Assembly: GCA_039654915.1 (NCBI GenBank)
Contig: CM077599.1
Coordinates: 69,098,001-69,162,000 of the forward strand
Length of the DNA: 64,000 bases
Direction: 5' to 3'
Source: Aquilaria yunnanensis
Lineage: Eukaryota; Streptophyta; Magnoliopsida; Malvales; Thymelaeaceae
Below the pieces are notes generated by a model, which was given only the letters and a program-made list of their open reading frames with translations, was not told where the DNA came from and did not search any database. Made by a program: the position numbers and the translations under genes. Shown here in pieces: positions 44,244 through 56,685 of this stretch. Positions within the stretch are counted from its first letter, which is position 1; each line of letters opens with the position of its first letter.

Positions 44244-46383
44244 GCGAAGGCTAAGGACTTCCAATTTAGTGAATAAACATTTATCTTCATTTCCTTTTCA
44301 TAAAAAAAAATATATTATAGAGAAACATCAAAAAATTGTTATTCCTGCACCATAAAAGTATTGTAAAATTTAAAAATAATAAAGTATAAAATATAAATAA
44401 AATTTATCTAACAGATGATACAAAAATAGACAGTTTTGTAATATAAAATTAGTAGATATTAAAGAGCAAAATAGATAGAAAATAGAAAAATATAATATAT
44501 ATATTAAGAATAATTGGGTAGAAAATAGAAAAAATATCATATATATATTAAGAATAATTGGGATAAGTTGAGAGTCTAGCTCCTTTTTTGTAAACGTTGC
44601 CATATGGGAGTATGTTACTTCTTGAGGTTTTTTATTTTCTGCTCGAATCCATCAGGTGTCGACACTGCAGTGGGTTGCCTAGAGAGGACAGCCAGGAAGG
44701 AATCAAAACTACCCCTAGAGTGGCCTTTCTCGGCAGATGGAGCTTATTCAGTTATTTGTTTGTTTGTTTATTTATTTATTTATTTATTGATGGAGTTTAT
44801 TTATTTATTTTTTTGATGGAGCCTATTTCACAAGCTAATCTTGAGAACCTAAGTTACAAATATAACTGCCAAAGTGTAACTAACAATTTCAGAGCATACC
44901 AAGCTCTGATGTCATCTTTAACTCAGGCAACCTAACTTCTAAATCAGACTTTCATTTTTTAACAAACAAGTTGCCATTTGTTTATGTGGTTACCAAGAAA
45001 AAGTTTGGTGATCTACACACAAAAGTTGAATCCCTTAATCTAGAGACACTTTTTTAAGGTAAATAATAAATTTACTAAAATATTTGCAATAAATTTTACA
45101 AAATCATTAGTGCCTAATTGTGATTATTTCATCATAATTATACTCTATTTTAATCTCAATCATGGTAGGGTAGGTGATATGAATTTCATAGAGTTAATTA
45201 TACATTGAAAATCAATATTTTAAACCTGTATGTTCATACAAAAGCAAACTTCTAAAAGTTTTATACCGGATGGCCTTGATGATCCAATCCTCTTACAAGA
45301 GAATGATGAATCTAATTAATATTTTGAAGTAACAAAATGACCAACTAACTTTTGTTTAATTGTTTATTAATTTTAAATTTCTCCGCCATACATCCATCCA
45401 TCAATAAATGGATGTAATACTGTTTCCCTTTAACAGACTTACTTTAACCAACCTTTTATGCACACAATTAAACTCGAACCAACAAAATGTATTCGTTTTA
45501 GCTCAAATTAATTTAATTTTAAATAATTTTTTTTTTCATATTTTTTGTCCGGAACCAATTTTATTTGAAAGTCAGTATTATATAGATGTAATAATCTATT
45601 TGAACGTAAATTTTTATAATATTATTAATTTTCAATGAATTTTTCTATTTTTAGATATTAAAAAAAGAAAAATTTATAAAAATTTAATAATATCATAAAG
45701 ATTATATTTTCAATAAATTATTACATCTATATAATATTAACTTTTAAATACTTTTTAAGGTAAATACCCTAACTGTCCTTCTCTTTCTCTCTCTCTTTCA
45801 AAAATGTCCCTCAAGTCTTAGCCTATTTGGCTGAATTCAACTAGTTTTCTAGTCGGATTTGGCTATTTCTTGTTAATTTATATGATATTTCCTCAAATAT
45901 TAGACTTCATCAGTGAAATTTTCTCATTCTTTTTGTTAAATCCAGTTTTTTTCTTCTTGTCACATGAGGCAGAGAAGTTGCAAATGAAGAGGCGATAGTA
46001 AGGAGTTCCACTTAATATAATCGGTCGATCTGCCCTCTCATAGTGTTTCGGGTGTTAGCATTTGTTAGTTAGTTTGTTAGTTCATCCAATTTAATGTTGG
46101 CATTGTTTGTTGGTTTTGTGTTTTTATAGGTTCTTCACTCATGTAGTAAGCGTAACTCTTATTATTTATGAGAGTTTTTTTCTATTTACAATATCATAGA
46201 GATATTTCTAGATAAAAATATAGAGCTAATAATCTCTATGTCAGGGCTCTGTAAAGCTTCAAGTCATCATATTACTTGTAGATGTCGTATGTGTGTTCAG
46301 TCATTATAAAAAAATTACTTTTTAAGTTTCTATTTGCATTATTGTAGCACGTTCAATTAGCATTTTCAACTTTTAAATATCCA
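44244..46383. other. Gene-free AT-rich stretch with MITE debris
   Basis: No supported gene. A TTTA microsatellite lies near 44,756-44,815. About 45,450-45,770 resembles the interior and one end of the Tourist-like MITE family (TATTATATAGATGTAATAATC and its imperfect complement) and is probably a worn copy. A 110-codon open frame at 44,597-44,935 has no recognisable domain. The last few hundred bases are upstream of the TRM32-like gene and may hold its promoter; no convincing TATA box could be chosen. Confidence 0.4.
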
Positions 46384-47016
46384 ATGGTTGGCTATCTGAT
46401 GATGTTAGCTCAAACGCTTGCCTCGCTGACTTGGCCTTCTTCGGCTAGTGGACCCTTCTTGGCGGGTAAATTGGGAGTCCTACGTAACCAACTTTGGTCT
46501 TCTTCTAGGTTGAAGTTGAACAACACCAACGACCTCTTCTTCTTCTTCTTCTTCTGCAAAAACAGAGTTTACCCAACAACTAATTCCGGTCTCCAAAAGG
46601 TACAGTCTTTATGATTTATTGTCTCTGGTCGTTATGTTTTTCTCCCTCTATTTTGGATGCATGAGAAGGAAATTGGGCACTTCAATTTTTGCCACATCTT
46701 TTTGTGGGTGTTTCAGAATTGATTGAGAAAACTTGTTACTTCAATTTTGATAACGTAATCAGTATGGGATTGATTAAGATGAGCAAAGATTATTTCTTTG
46801 GGCATCAATTGAAGCTTCTGGTGCAAAAGCTCTAATCTTTTTGTCAGAAACATCAGTCAGAGCATAGTTGTCACTGGTTCTTCTTTCTAGGTGTTCAGTT
46901 TTGTCCAGGACAAGTCCTTCCGTTTACATGGTAGTTTCTGTCTAATTGCATCCGAGTTTTCCAACAGTTAGTACCGGTAGCAGGTCAAGTAGATTTCAGG
47001 ACAGATATTTTGAACC
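46384..47016 (+). promoter_or_regulatory. Probable 5' leader of the TRM32-like gene
   Basis: A CTT-rich run (46,533-46,555) is typical of plant 5' leaders. A possible leader intron runs from GTACAG at about 46,600 to CCAACAG at 46,967, after which a 49-base stretch leads to the start codon in a good context (GAACCATGGG). Transcript ends and the intron are inferred only. The 76-codon frame starting at 46,384 has no recognisable product. Confidence 0.4.
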
Positions 47017-50000
47017 ATGGGAAGACACTTGGTTGATTACTCCCAGGAAGTAGAAATGGGAAACTTGAAGTCAGGATGTCTGTGGAATTTCATCCTCCAT
47101 GTTCTTGACATTCATCACAAGTATGATGCCAAAAAGATGGTTCCTCATCAAAAGCATGGTGGAGGAAGAGTTATCAGATGTAAGTAACCTCAACCTGCTT
47201 TGTCTTTCCTTGATTCTACAGTTTGTTTTTATCAAGGACTTGTATCATTTCGTTCTATGGTTTTCGGGTTTATCATTTCAACTCGTGTAGTGGTTGTAGT
47301 TATAGAAGGTACTATGGGATATATATGTACTTCTGTGTCCTCAAGGACATAAACTGTACTGTTAGTTTTAATCCGGGACTTGTTTCGTTTCATTCTATAG
47401 TTTTGGGGTTCATCATATTGGCTTGTATGGTGGTCTTAGTTGTAGAAGGTACTATGTGATATATGTTAGTTTTGTGTCCTCAGAAACATGTATTCGTGTA
47501 TGCAGGCTGTGCCAATCCTAAGACGGATTCAATGGAACGCGTCTGCAATGAAGCAAAAGAACTACACTTAGATGATGAACTATCTTACATTGAAGTGAGT
47601 TGTCTGTATCTTTCTAGCATTGAGCATTTTCTGTTCTGCTGTACTTAGTGTCTCTGCTGAAAATGATGAACAGGGAACAAGAAGTTCCAATGAGCCTGGT
47701 GAGAAACAAGCGGTACATAAAGAGAAGATGAAGATTGGGAAGCACAAGAAACAGCACAGGGCCTCAGCAGGAGAATTGCAGCTGCAGCGGACCAATTCAA
47801 TCCACCACATGGGACATTCAGGCTATGGTCTTGGTTGGATGAACCCAATTATTCTCATCCAGAAGAAAGCAGATTCTTCCAGGACTAGATATGTGAATTC
47901 AGCTCTGCCTCAGACACTAGAAAAACCAGTTTCTGACATTAGAGAGCCTGATTCTTCCAGCAGCTTCAAAGCAGATGAAAACCGGACCTTTTTTGAGGGT
48001 GAGTTGAATAAGATTAGGGGGGTCACTGCAATTGAGCAGCAGGCTGGTAAAAAGTTCAGCAGAGCTTCTTCAGATCATTTGGTTCAGGAGCATGAAGATG
48101 TTTTGGAGATATTTAAAGTGAACAAAGAATTATTCATTGATATCATGCAAGATCATAAGCTTGGCATCTCAAAGCATTTTCTTGGGAAAGAAACATCTGG
48201 GGCAAAGGCATTAACAAAATCCGGATCATTTCCTGCAGCCGGTTCACCACGCAGCACATATCTAAGGCTTACCACTCTTCATCACAAGCAGAATGAAGTT
48301 TGGTTCTTCTTGAAACGAGAAAAGGATCTTTCTAATGCTGGAGGAGCAGGCTTTTCATCCTCAGCATCTAATCACCAAGCACGGAATGAGTCAGTTATGA
48401 ATCACTTCAAAGACATCAAGCAGAGCATTGCTCTTGCAATCAAAGAGAAAAGAAAGAGGAGTGACCCCAGAAACTCGGTTTGAAACCCCAAGAAAGGTTA
48501 TCCCCAACTCATGGAAGCGGTTGATGAGAAGAAGACTTCTGCCAAACTGGTAAAGACAACCATGGGACAGGACAGTATGAACACTCCAAGTGATGGTCAC
48601 AAAATGAATGCTTCTGATTATGGTCTTGAAAATACTGCACCAGGTCAAGTAAGAAGAACAACTTCTCTGAATGGATCACTGGGAAGGTACTCCCAATTGT
48701 TTGAGCAAAGTTTTAGCAAAGATGCCAAGCTGCATCAGTCCAAGAGCTTAAGATTGGCGAATGAAGATAAGTTTCTGTCACGAGAGCAGACTCCAAAATT
48801 CTTCAGAAGAATTTCATCTCTCTTTGAGCTGGAGTCTTTTGTCTCAATACTAAATGAGGTTTCTAGAGATACAGAAGTGGAAAATGACAGTCACAGTGCA
48901 TCAAAGTCTGTTAATATTCCGGTTGATGAAGATGAAATGAAAGCAGCAGAAGCTGTTTCGGGCACCAAGCTCAAAGAAAGATTAAAGGAGGAAAGAAACT
49001 ACAGCTCAACTGATTTATCAGCAGACAGTTCAGATGAAGGGGTCTCTATACATGCTTATTCCAATGAAGATGCATCTGAATCAACAACTGATCGAATCAG
49101 TACTTGTCAGGAACAGAAAAATGAATTGGCTATGGGTGCAGTTGAAGAGATCCTGCAACCAGATCAATATGTTCCTGATACTTTTTCTACAGATGACATT
49201 ACCGGGTTTGAAGAACATCCGGTATCAGAAGGTAATAACACAAGACTCATTTGTGATCCAGCTATAACTTATGCTCGTTGCTTAAAGACATCCATGTTTG
49301 AAATATGAGTACTTCTTAAAAGATGCTGTGAGGAGTGAATACTCCTCATCTATTTGCAAACTGACTTTTATTAGTGCATCTGTTTAACTCGTCAGGTCCA
49401 GAGTTGAATCCCTGCATTCTAGATATCAATGAGCCAGAACCGCCTTTTGTTTCACTGGAGAGAAAAACCGCGGAATCTGCTTCAGACTTTTGCAACACTA
49501 CTGTCCATGAAGATAGTGCAGACGAAGGCACAACTCTCCAGTCTCATTTGTTGCAGAACAAGACTCATGCTTGCTCTAATTATATAAGCCTTGCGCTTCA
49601 TCTCTCTGGCTTCACTGGAAATGAGAGCTTCACGACATGGCATTCTCCCGGCCAGCCATTGAGCCCGTCATTGTTCAAGAACTTGGAAACAAGCTACAAA
49701 CCGGAAGAGTTCCCGGGCAGCTATGGCCACCAGCTCCTTTTCGATCTAGTGAATGAGTCCCTGGTCAAAATCTATGACAGAGAACCCATTTACTTCCCTA
49801 AAAGCTTTTCCTTTAGTTCATGGAGACATTCAATGCCCAAGGGAAGCTTACTTGCTGACGAAGTTACTGCGAATGTGAGAGGCAAGCTGAGCTCCACACC
49901 AGTGCAAGACCAGTCACTTGATGATATCGTGGCCAGAGATTTTACCAACGATGGTTGGATGAATCTGCAGATGGAAGCTGAATGCTTGGCCCTTGATCTT

Positions 50001-50048
50001 GAGCAAGTGATTTTTGATGAGCTCTTGGATGAGATCATTTGTGTATAG
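47017..50048 (+). CDS. TRM32-like protein (DUF4378), four exons, in-frame stop in exon 3
   Basis: TRM proteins recruit TON1 to cortical microtubules. Proposed exons are 47,017-47,179, 47,506-47,594, 47,674-49,231 and 49,396-50,048. All introns are GT-AG and phases agree, giving 820 codons plus stop, a normal length for the family. The N-terminus (SGCLWNFILHVLDIHH, KHGGGR) resembles TRM32-like and related plant proteins. The middle is polar, low-complexity and basic (KIGKHKKQHRASAG). The C-terminus is DUF4378-like: YISLALHLSGF, LLFDLVNESL, and the final VIFDELLDEIICV, the acidic end typical of TRMs. Oddity: TGA at 48,481-48,483 within exon 3, about residue 354. The frame continues unchanged after it, so it may be a CGA-to-TGA nonsense change or a sequence error. 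If real, the product would lose the DUF4378 end. Family assignment is firmer than the exact TRM subgroup. Confidence 0.8.
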
Positions 50049-50307
50049 GACTGTGGCTTCACTACTTAGGGTTCATTCTCGGCCAAGGCCTTGTACATAT
50101 ATTCCAAAGTTTTGATGTCTCACTTTTCATGTTTTTTGTTAGGTACAAAGGTCAAATTCCTTTTGTTTTACACACGGAAATTCATCTTAGAATGATTTTT
50201 TTTTAAATTGCATTGAATTTTTGAATGGGTGTTCTTTAACTCGGTAATCTGATTAAGACTGCGTTGAATGCATTTGATCTTAATATCAGAACAAGGTGAC
50301 TTTTTTT
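50049..50307 (+). other. 3' flank of the TRM32-like gene
   Basis: Likely 3' untranslated region. T-rich, with no exact AATAAA noted. It ends where a fold-back element begins. Confidence 0.35.
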
Positions 50308-50857
50308 GGGGTAATTTGCACCAAAAGTCCCAAACCTACAATTTCCATTGCAAATTAATCATCAAACTCCATTGTGTTCTATATTAGTCGCAGGCCTTTT
50401 TTTTACCTAATTGCATATTAGTTTATAACCTTAGACAAGATTGAACTGACACAAAAACTCAATTTATGTAAAAGAAAAATTGATAGTTTAAATGACATAG
50501 TAATTGTAAAAAATTATGACACATTGAATTTATACGAAGACAGTTATCAGACAGTTCACATTAGAATTTAAAAAGCTGATATGAGATGGATACATGAGAG
50601 TTAAAATTCAAACTATTTAGTAACTGTCTTCTCATAAATTTAATCTGTATCATAAATTTTTTGAAAGCTAATGAGTCATTTAAATGATCAATTTTTGGTT
50701 TTTATAATCAAATTTTTGTGCCAGTTCAGTTTCTTTTTAAAGCCAAGGATTAATATACAATAAATTATAAATGTTTGAGACTAATATGCAATAAACTGGA
50801 GGTTAAGGACTAGTTTGCAATGCAATTAAAGGATTAGGACTTTTTGTGCAATTTTCT
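50308..50857. mobile_element. Fold-back (long-TIR) MITE downstream of the TRM32-like gene
   Basis: The left end (GGGGTAATTTGCACCAAAAG) and the reverse complement of the right end (AAAATTGCACAAAAAGTCC) match for about 90 bp. The inverted similarity continues inwards (for example GAACTGACACAAAAA against the complement of TTTTTGTGCCAGTTC). So nearly the whole 550 bp folds on itself. Ends of this type (TAATTTGCACC) resemble the MULE at 56,686. No target duplication was found and there is no coding sequence. Confidence 0.65.
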
Positions 50858-51030
50858 ACAAATTTAGTTTTATGAAGCTTCAAGTGATTTTTAGAAATTT
50901 CAATTGCTGCATTTGGTTTCTGGATCAACTAGTTTCAAATAGTTTAGCCCACAACTCCTTTATGTATGTGATCAAGAAGGTGCCCACTAACCTAGGCCAT
51001 AATGGGCAAGCCTAGGCTACTGGGCATGAG

Positions 51031-54000
51031 TAGAGATGGGCCTGGCCAGGCTTGGGTTTGGGTCGAGTAGGATTGGGCACAGATTGGTCCCACGCGAGCA
51101 GGTCCAAAGCTGTTCCGGGGTGGGTTGGCAGTTTTTTTAAAATTAAAAATAAAATTAATTATATATGTAATAAATATATTTAAGAAAAAATACCACATTT
51201 GGTGTAAGTTTTATTAAGTTAAAAATCCAAACGACACTCACAAATAATCAGAACGGGCGTTACATTTTGAAATGGTAAAAACATTCCTGAAATGATGAAA
51301 AATAAAAACCTATGACCTGTGCTTAACAGCATAGTTAGATCAAATACAAACTACATGTATGATTGGAAAAAAAAATTCAAGTCTCGGTATTGGATATTAC
51401 CTTATGATCCAAATTCTTTTGGTCTTTCTGCCAAAGTGTTGTGAGGCCCCAATATCGGTTGCATACACATACCTCCACCGTCTCGAGTGTTAATCTTGAT
51501 CATTTCTTCGATATCATCTGTTTTCTTACACTAAACGTTGCCTTAGATGCTACGATGAAGACTGGAATGACAAGAATCTCCTGTTTGATTATCGACAAGA
51601 TTGGAAACCTTGATCTCTTTTTTTTCCACCACTTCAATATGCTGACGTCGTTTGGCTTGAACGATGTGTTGAAATAGTCATCGACCTCAGCTAATATTGA
51701 TGTCATTTGTCAGGGACGCTTAAGCATTTGGAGGGTCGGGTTGAATCTTGATGAGATTGATATCCTTAGAGGCTCAGTTTGAGGAGCTTCAGATCTTACA
51801 TTATCTGAATGCTGCTCATAATTTAACTTGTACAAATAATGCAAATAATCAGAAGTAGTAGCAGACATAGCGAAAACTTTTATTTGAGACATTTCTAAAT
51901 CAGTATGATAAATTCCTTCAAACAATGTGGTCATGCCCATTAATTTGATGTATGGGTTAAGCAAAGAAGCAACTAAAAAGATAGGTGGAATATTTTTTGA
52001 AATACTAAAGCCACTTAGCCTGCATGGCTTTGACCTTCTGTTTTAACAACTCATCATCTTTAAACTGATGGAAAATATATGTAATGTTCACTAAATGAAG
52101 TAAAACTTAATGAATGGTTGGGTAGTAAATATTAGAGAAAAATTTAGTAGCCTCATAAAAAAATTTAAGTAATTCACCGGTTTTAGAACATTTTTCTCAT
52201 ACTTCAATCGTAAGGAATTCATAGCCCATTTTTAAGTTCATGAAATGTGTCAACAAAGTTGCGTACGGGTATGTATCTTGTAATATCAAATATGTGGAGT
52301 TCCAGTGGATTGGGCAATCCAATTTAAACTGTTTCCAAGAAAATGAATTTTGATTTTCAAAACAAAACATTTTAAATTCATGAAACACAACGGCTCTTGA
52401 TTTCAAAATTATCAATGAGTTCCGAATAGGCACAATTTCATTTTGGAGTACTTTTAAACCCTTCTACATACAAAGGTTCAAAATATGACACATGCATCTA
52501 ATGTGAAAGAATGCACCGTTGAGAGGTGGTTTCAATACTTGGCTCAAAAGGTGAGCGACAACATCATTGTTTGAAGCATTATCAAATGAAATGCATAGGA
52601 CTTTATCAGCACAAAAATAATCACATAAAGTTTCTAAGATGCAATTGAATATATGATAACCAGTATGATCAGTTTCAATGACCTTAAATGACAAAATTCA
52701 TTTATGCATAAACCAATCAGAATCAATCCAATGAGAAGTAATACAATAAAATGATTGACCTACAGGTGATATCCATATGTCAAAAGTAAATGTCACACAA
52801 TGATCAAGCATAGAAAAATAGGCTTGCAAATATGATTTTCCAGCTCTAAATAATATAAAGCTTTCCTTCCTAGCGATTTTCCTAGACATTTTTTTAAATG
52901 TAGGATTTAATTGTGATTTAATCCAAGATTTTAGGTGCACATCTTTAGCTTGTGAAAAAAGTTTTTCAGTAAGCATAATCCAATTTATCATGCTTTTTCT
53001 ACAAGATTGTTGGTTAAAATGAAATATACCTGGCCTGCTGGCGCCAGTTATAGACCCAAGTTGTGTTTGTCTTCTAGAACTAGTCGCGGCACTGGGGAGG
53101 ACATTGTGATATTAATTTTCAATGTGGCGTTTCAATGTTCTGGTGTCATAATTCTTTTTATGCACCAACTTTTTTCCGCAATTGTTGTATTTCCCGTACC
53201 TTGACTCCATTTTATGTATGAGCTCATAATGCTCCCAAACCCAAGCAGTTAGTCTAAAGGATTTACCTTGTCCTTGGGTTTTCTTTACAGTGGCTCCACG
53301 ACTTGTCAGCATCGGTTGTATTGATGGATCCTCGTCCGTTGGTGCATCCAACTCCTCAACATCATGATCCAATAATTGATCGTCGAGACCTAAATCGTAA
53401 TTTGTTATATTGATTCTGACATCATCGTCGTGCAACTCTTCAATTGAGATGCCTTTATTGGCCGGCTAAGAACAACAATGGAACAAGCCTCGGAGGCCGG
53501 TGGTGCGAGAAGATAAAGTCTCCGTCGACTTACCATTTCCTCTTGAAGCCAAAAGTCACAAACTAATAGTAGTGAATAATGCAAAATTAAGAAGAGATTA
53601 TGAAGATATTAGGTGGAGATTAGTAAGAAATTTGAAAGAGATTAAGAGAAAAGCTCAAATGTTTGAGAGAATGTAGTAGAAAAAGAAAGGAGATTAAGCT
53701 TTGGTGTGAGGATAGAGTGGAAATGACATTGGTATTTATAGGGGAGGGCCAAAAATCAGTTAGACAAAAAACTCCTTCAAATTTAGTTGTTGGGAGAGGT
53801 GAAAATGAAATTTTGGGGGCTAAAATGGAGCAGAAAACCGTTGGAGGACTTGATGTGTAATTAGTCCATTTTTTCAAATTTCTTTTGCAGGTAGCCGGTT
53901 GAAGGAGCCGTTGAAAGGCTTTAGGTCCAAACCAGATCTACCGGTCCTGGGCCAGGTCGGGTAGCGGTCCATTCAAGGTCAGGTGTCGGGTTGAGCCGGG

Positions 54001-54183
54001 TTGGGTTTCAAGTCAGGCCAGTTCCATTTACATAATCCTCTTCCTTTACGCCTATATTCGGCACATAATTTTTTAGGTTTGTTACGGGCTGTGCCGGGGC
54101 GGGTTTGACCGTGTCGGGATGGGTTTGACTTGCGGACCTATCCCGATTTGGGCCCAGTTGAACCGGCCTATGTCCCACTTTTA
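51031..54183 (-). mobile_element. hAT transposon, inactive
   Basis: 3,153 bp flanked by the perfect 8-bp duplication GGCATGAG (51,023-51,030 and 54,184-54,191), the size typical of hAT elements. The ends TAGAGATGGGCC and, on the other strand, TAAAAGTGGGAC are short imperfect inverted repeats (8 of 12). Both subterminal regions are rich in GGGC/GGCC words (51,031-51,120 and 53,920-54,170), as in other hATs. A broken transposase lies between them on the minus strand. Confidence 0.85.
51440..53460 (-). pseudogene. hAT transposase remains (BED finger to hATC)
   Basis: Minus strand. A BED-type zinc-finger region comes first (53,112-53,260: KSFRLTAWVWEHYELIHK ... NNCGKKLVHKKNYDTRTLKRH), with one expected zinc-binding cysteine replaced by tyrosine (YNNCGKK). 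The RNase-H-like catalytic core follows in pieces: FDIWISPVGQSFYCIT (about 52,760), HTGYHIFNCILETL and ISFDNASNNDVVAHLL (about 52,560-52,670), RCMCHILNLCM (about 52,470) and the WNSTYLILQD segment (about 52,300). The C-terminal dimerisation domain (hATC) is read at 51,500-51,700 (ILKWWKKKRSRFPILSIIKQ, FSVRKQMIS). Frames shift and stops lie between the pieces, so no active protein can be made. Related plant genes of this class include the RICESLEEPER-type domesticated transposases, but this copy still has transposon ends. Confidence 0.82.
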
Positions 54184-54191
54184 GGCATGAG

Positions 54192-55200
54192 TACATTAAT
54201 ATATATTTCCAATATCATAAACTTTGTGATCTAAACGTATTATAGTCCCTGGTACTGTTTGACAGGCTATGACATTCACCCTTAACAATGGTACTTATAT
54301 ACTGAACTATCTAAAATTGGTTTCCTTTATGTTTTCAAACTTACCTGTTAATTATCTATAATATGGGAAATTTAGGGTTTTTTCATACGTACTTTATAAT
54401 GTCCCAATGGTCTCCTTTTATTAGGCTATCCCTCATTCATTATCAGGAGGCATATTTGGTTTTGGAATCCTATCTCATAATGGGAGTCTAATCCTGGTGG
54501 AAATCTCTCTTTGATTATGGCTCTTTTCCTTAAGGGACCAAGCCTTTCATTTGAACTTTAAGAAAGTCGAGCCCTGTAAATAACTCCTTCTATTATAGTA
54601 CCAAACATAAATATGATTTATTTCTTTCTGAAGGAAAAGAACAACCTTTAAATTTTTAAAATTGTTCCCATCTAATCCCTAGATGGTTACCTACAACAGT
54701 GCTTTTAAGTTTTAACCCAAAGCTTTATTTAACCCTATGTCATTATATATGCCCTTTACTTATGTTCTTTGGTTTAATTTAATCAATCAATCTCCTAAAA
54801 TTCAATAACGCTGATTTTGTTACCAAATAGGAATTAGATCATGAAATGTTAAAGCTTTTGTTGCCTACCCGAAGCTGCATTTTCCTTTTTATCAACGACA
54901 ATAACTTTAACAGCCTTATCAGTTGCTAAATCATAAGCATGGTGTGTACTGGTTTGATTGTCGTCTATATATACATGGAAAAGAAAGATTTTTGGAACAC
55001 ATGTTTTATAAATGGAACATAACTTACCTAATGTAATTAACCTCATGAATTTAATAAAATGGGTTAAAAAAATTACTCTTAGTACATTGGGCCTAACCTA
55101 TTAGGGTTCAATACTGGGGCCTGAGCCATAAAGATAATTCGTTTGTGAAGACTTCTAATTAAGAAAAGATTCCTGCTATGGTAGAAAAAGGTAATATTTT
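54192..55200. other. Gene-free stretch
   Basis: AT-rich sequence with no coherent open frame or terminal repeats seen. Probably old TE remains; nothing specific can be assigned. Confidence 0.35.
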
Positions 55201-55865
55201 GAGAATCTATAGGATCCTCCATTAATTAGATTTCTATGGGGCCATGACATTGGCACCCATATGCATAAAAGGAGAAATTCTACAACATATGAGGTATGCA
55301 CTCTATACCACCCAAGAAACCCTAGCTAATTCTGTCATCCTAGAGGGGTTAACTTGACCATTGAAGGTTCCCCTAGAGAAACACTCTGAGGTCTAATATT
55401 GTCTTTAAAGGCAGGTTCTAGATCTTGGTTCACTCAGGTTAACTAGTCAGAGATTTAGTCAAATCTAAGTAGTTTAACTATTAATTTTGTGCCATCTATT
55501 AGGACAATAGTTGAGACAAGGGGATCCATACGTAACAAAGATCACTTTGATGATGATAGTGTTGTTGAGGGTGGATGAAACACTTAGGAGTAGGTGGGCG
55601 TATCCTACAAGCATTAGGCCAAATAGAGAGTTGTTGGGTAAAGGCTCCCATTACCCATTCAAGATTCCAGGAGAGACTAGGCCTTGTTGGACTTGGATGA
55701 TGATTGGTTCCAGGCTCTTCAACATGATTTGTATGCTCAGGGCTAGGAGATTCGAAGGTATGATCCCCTGAAAATAGGAGGAGATGGCTAAAAGCTCCTA
55801 CATAAAGACCCACTTAGGACTCTCGAGCTTGTTTCAAAATGCCAGAGTTAAGTGACATCGACATG
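55201..55865 (+). mobile_element. Possible Tat/Ogre-like gypsy remnant
   Basis: AATTTTGTGCCATCTATTAGG near 55,489 resembles the 'TTGGTGCCGTCTGTGGGAAC' primer-site region of Tat-lineage gypsy elements. The preceding 250 bp would be an LTR end and the following 350 bp a start of leader and gag with stops. The match is by memory of the motif and is weak. Confidence 0.3.
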
Positions 55866-56685
55866 GTCCTCCTGTGGCTAGATTAAATGGAGGAATGATT
55901 GAGAACAATTAATCCACCCCTAGATCAACCTTATTTAGTTGTCATGGAAAGCTCGATTGAATGAGGAAAATTGATAAATTCCTAGTTTAATACCTCATTT
56001 TAAGTTTAATTAGTAAGGTTAAGTAAGTTAGTCAAGGTTAACTAGGTTCTAAGAGGTTTATGGCATCAAATGAGGTTAGGGGTAAATTGGTAATTTTGCA
56101 TCCCAAAGTGTCGAGTTAAGTCTCAAGTGTTAAAAATTTCTTTTAAATCTTTAACCATTTTTAGCATTAAAAATTTTACCAAGTGTTGGTGTTAGTGTGG
56201 GAAAGGGTTTTATTGTCAAAATTGGAAAACTTTAAGGGGAAAAGGATTTGTCTTGGAGAATGGGTGCTTGAAATTATTTGTCTCGCTTTTCCTCCTCAAA
56301 TGCCCTTTTTTTTTTCACACAAAAATCTTCTCAAATTCTTGCTTCCTTGATGTAAATTGAAGGCTCAAAGCGTGCTTAAGAATTTGTTAGCTTGTTTCAA
56401 GTGTATTTTGTGCTTTGGAACGTCTTTTCCACGTTTTCCTACTTGGGCCTTGTTTTTTGTGCAAGGCACTTGCATTTCTTGATGTTTTCATGTTCCTTTG
56501 CCTTTTCTATGCATAGATTTTGGTTGGTTTGTGTTGATTTGGTGACATGTGTCTTGAATTGTCTTAGAGTCTAGCAAAAATCTAGTAAAACCTTGTTCTT
56601 GAGAATTGTGTGATCTTTTCTTGTTGTTTGTAATTAAGGTAATAGATTAAATAATTTTTTGCTAAATTGATGTATGTGAATTGTA

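Noticed and set aside
44597..44935. 112-codon frame as a small gene
   Set aside because: No domain recognised, it runs through a TTTA microsatellite and has no supporting structure.
47620..47673. Earlier start of the TRM32-like protein at the ATG in this stretch
   Set aside because: It lies inside an intron with good GT-AG borders. The start at 47,017 gives two well-conserved upstream exons in phase.
48477..48496. Tiny intron removing the in-frame TGA
   Set aside because: The GT...AG pair is 19 bases apart, far below the minimum plant intron size, and would shift the frame.
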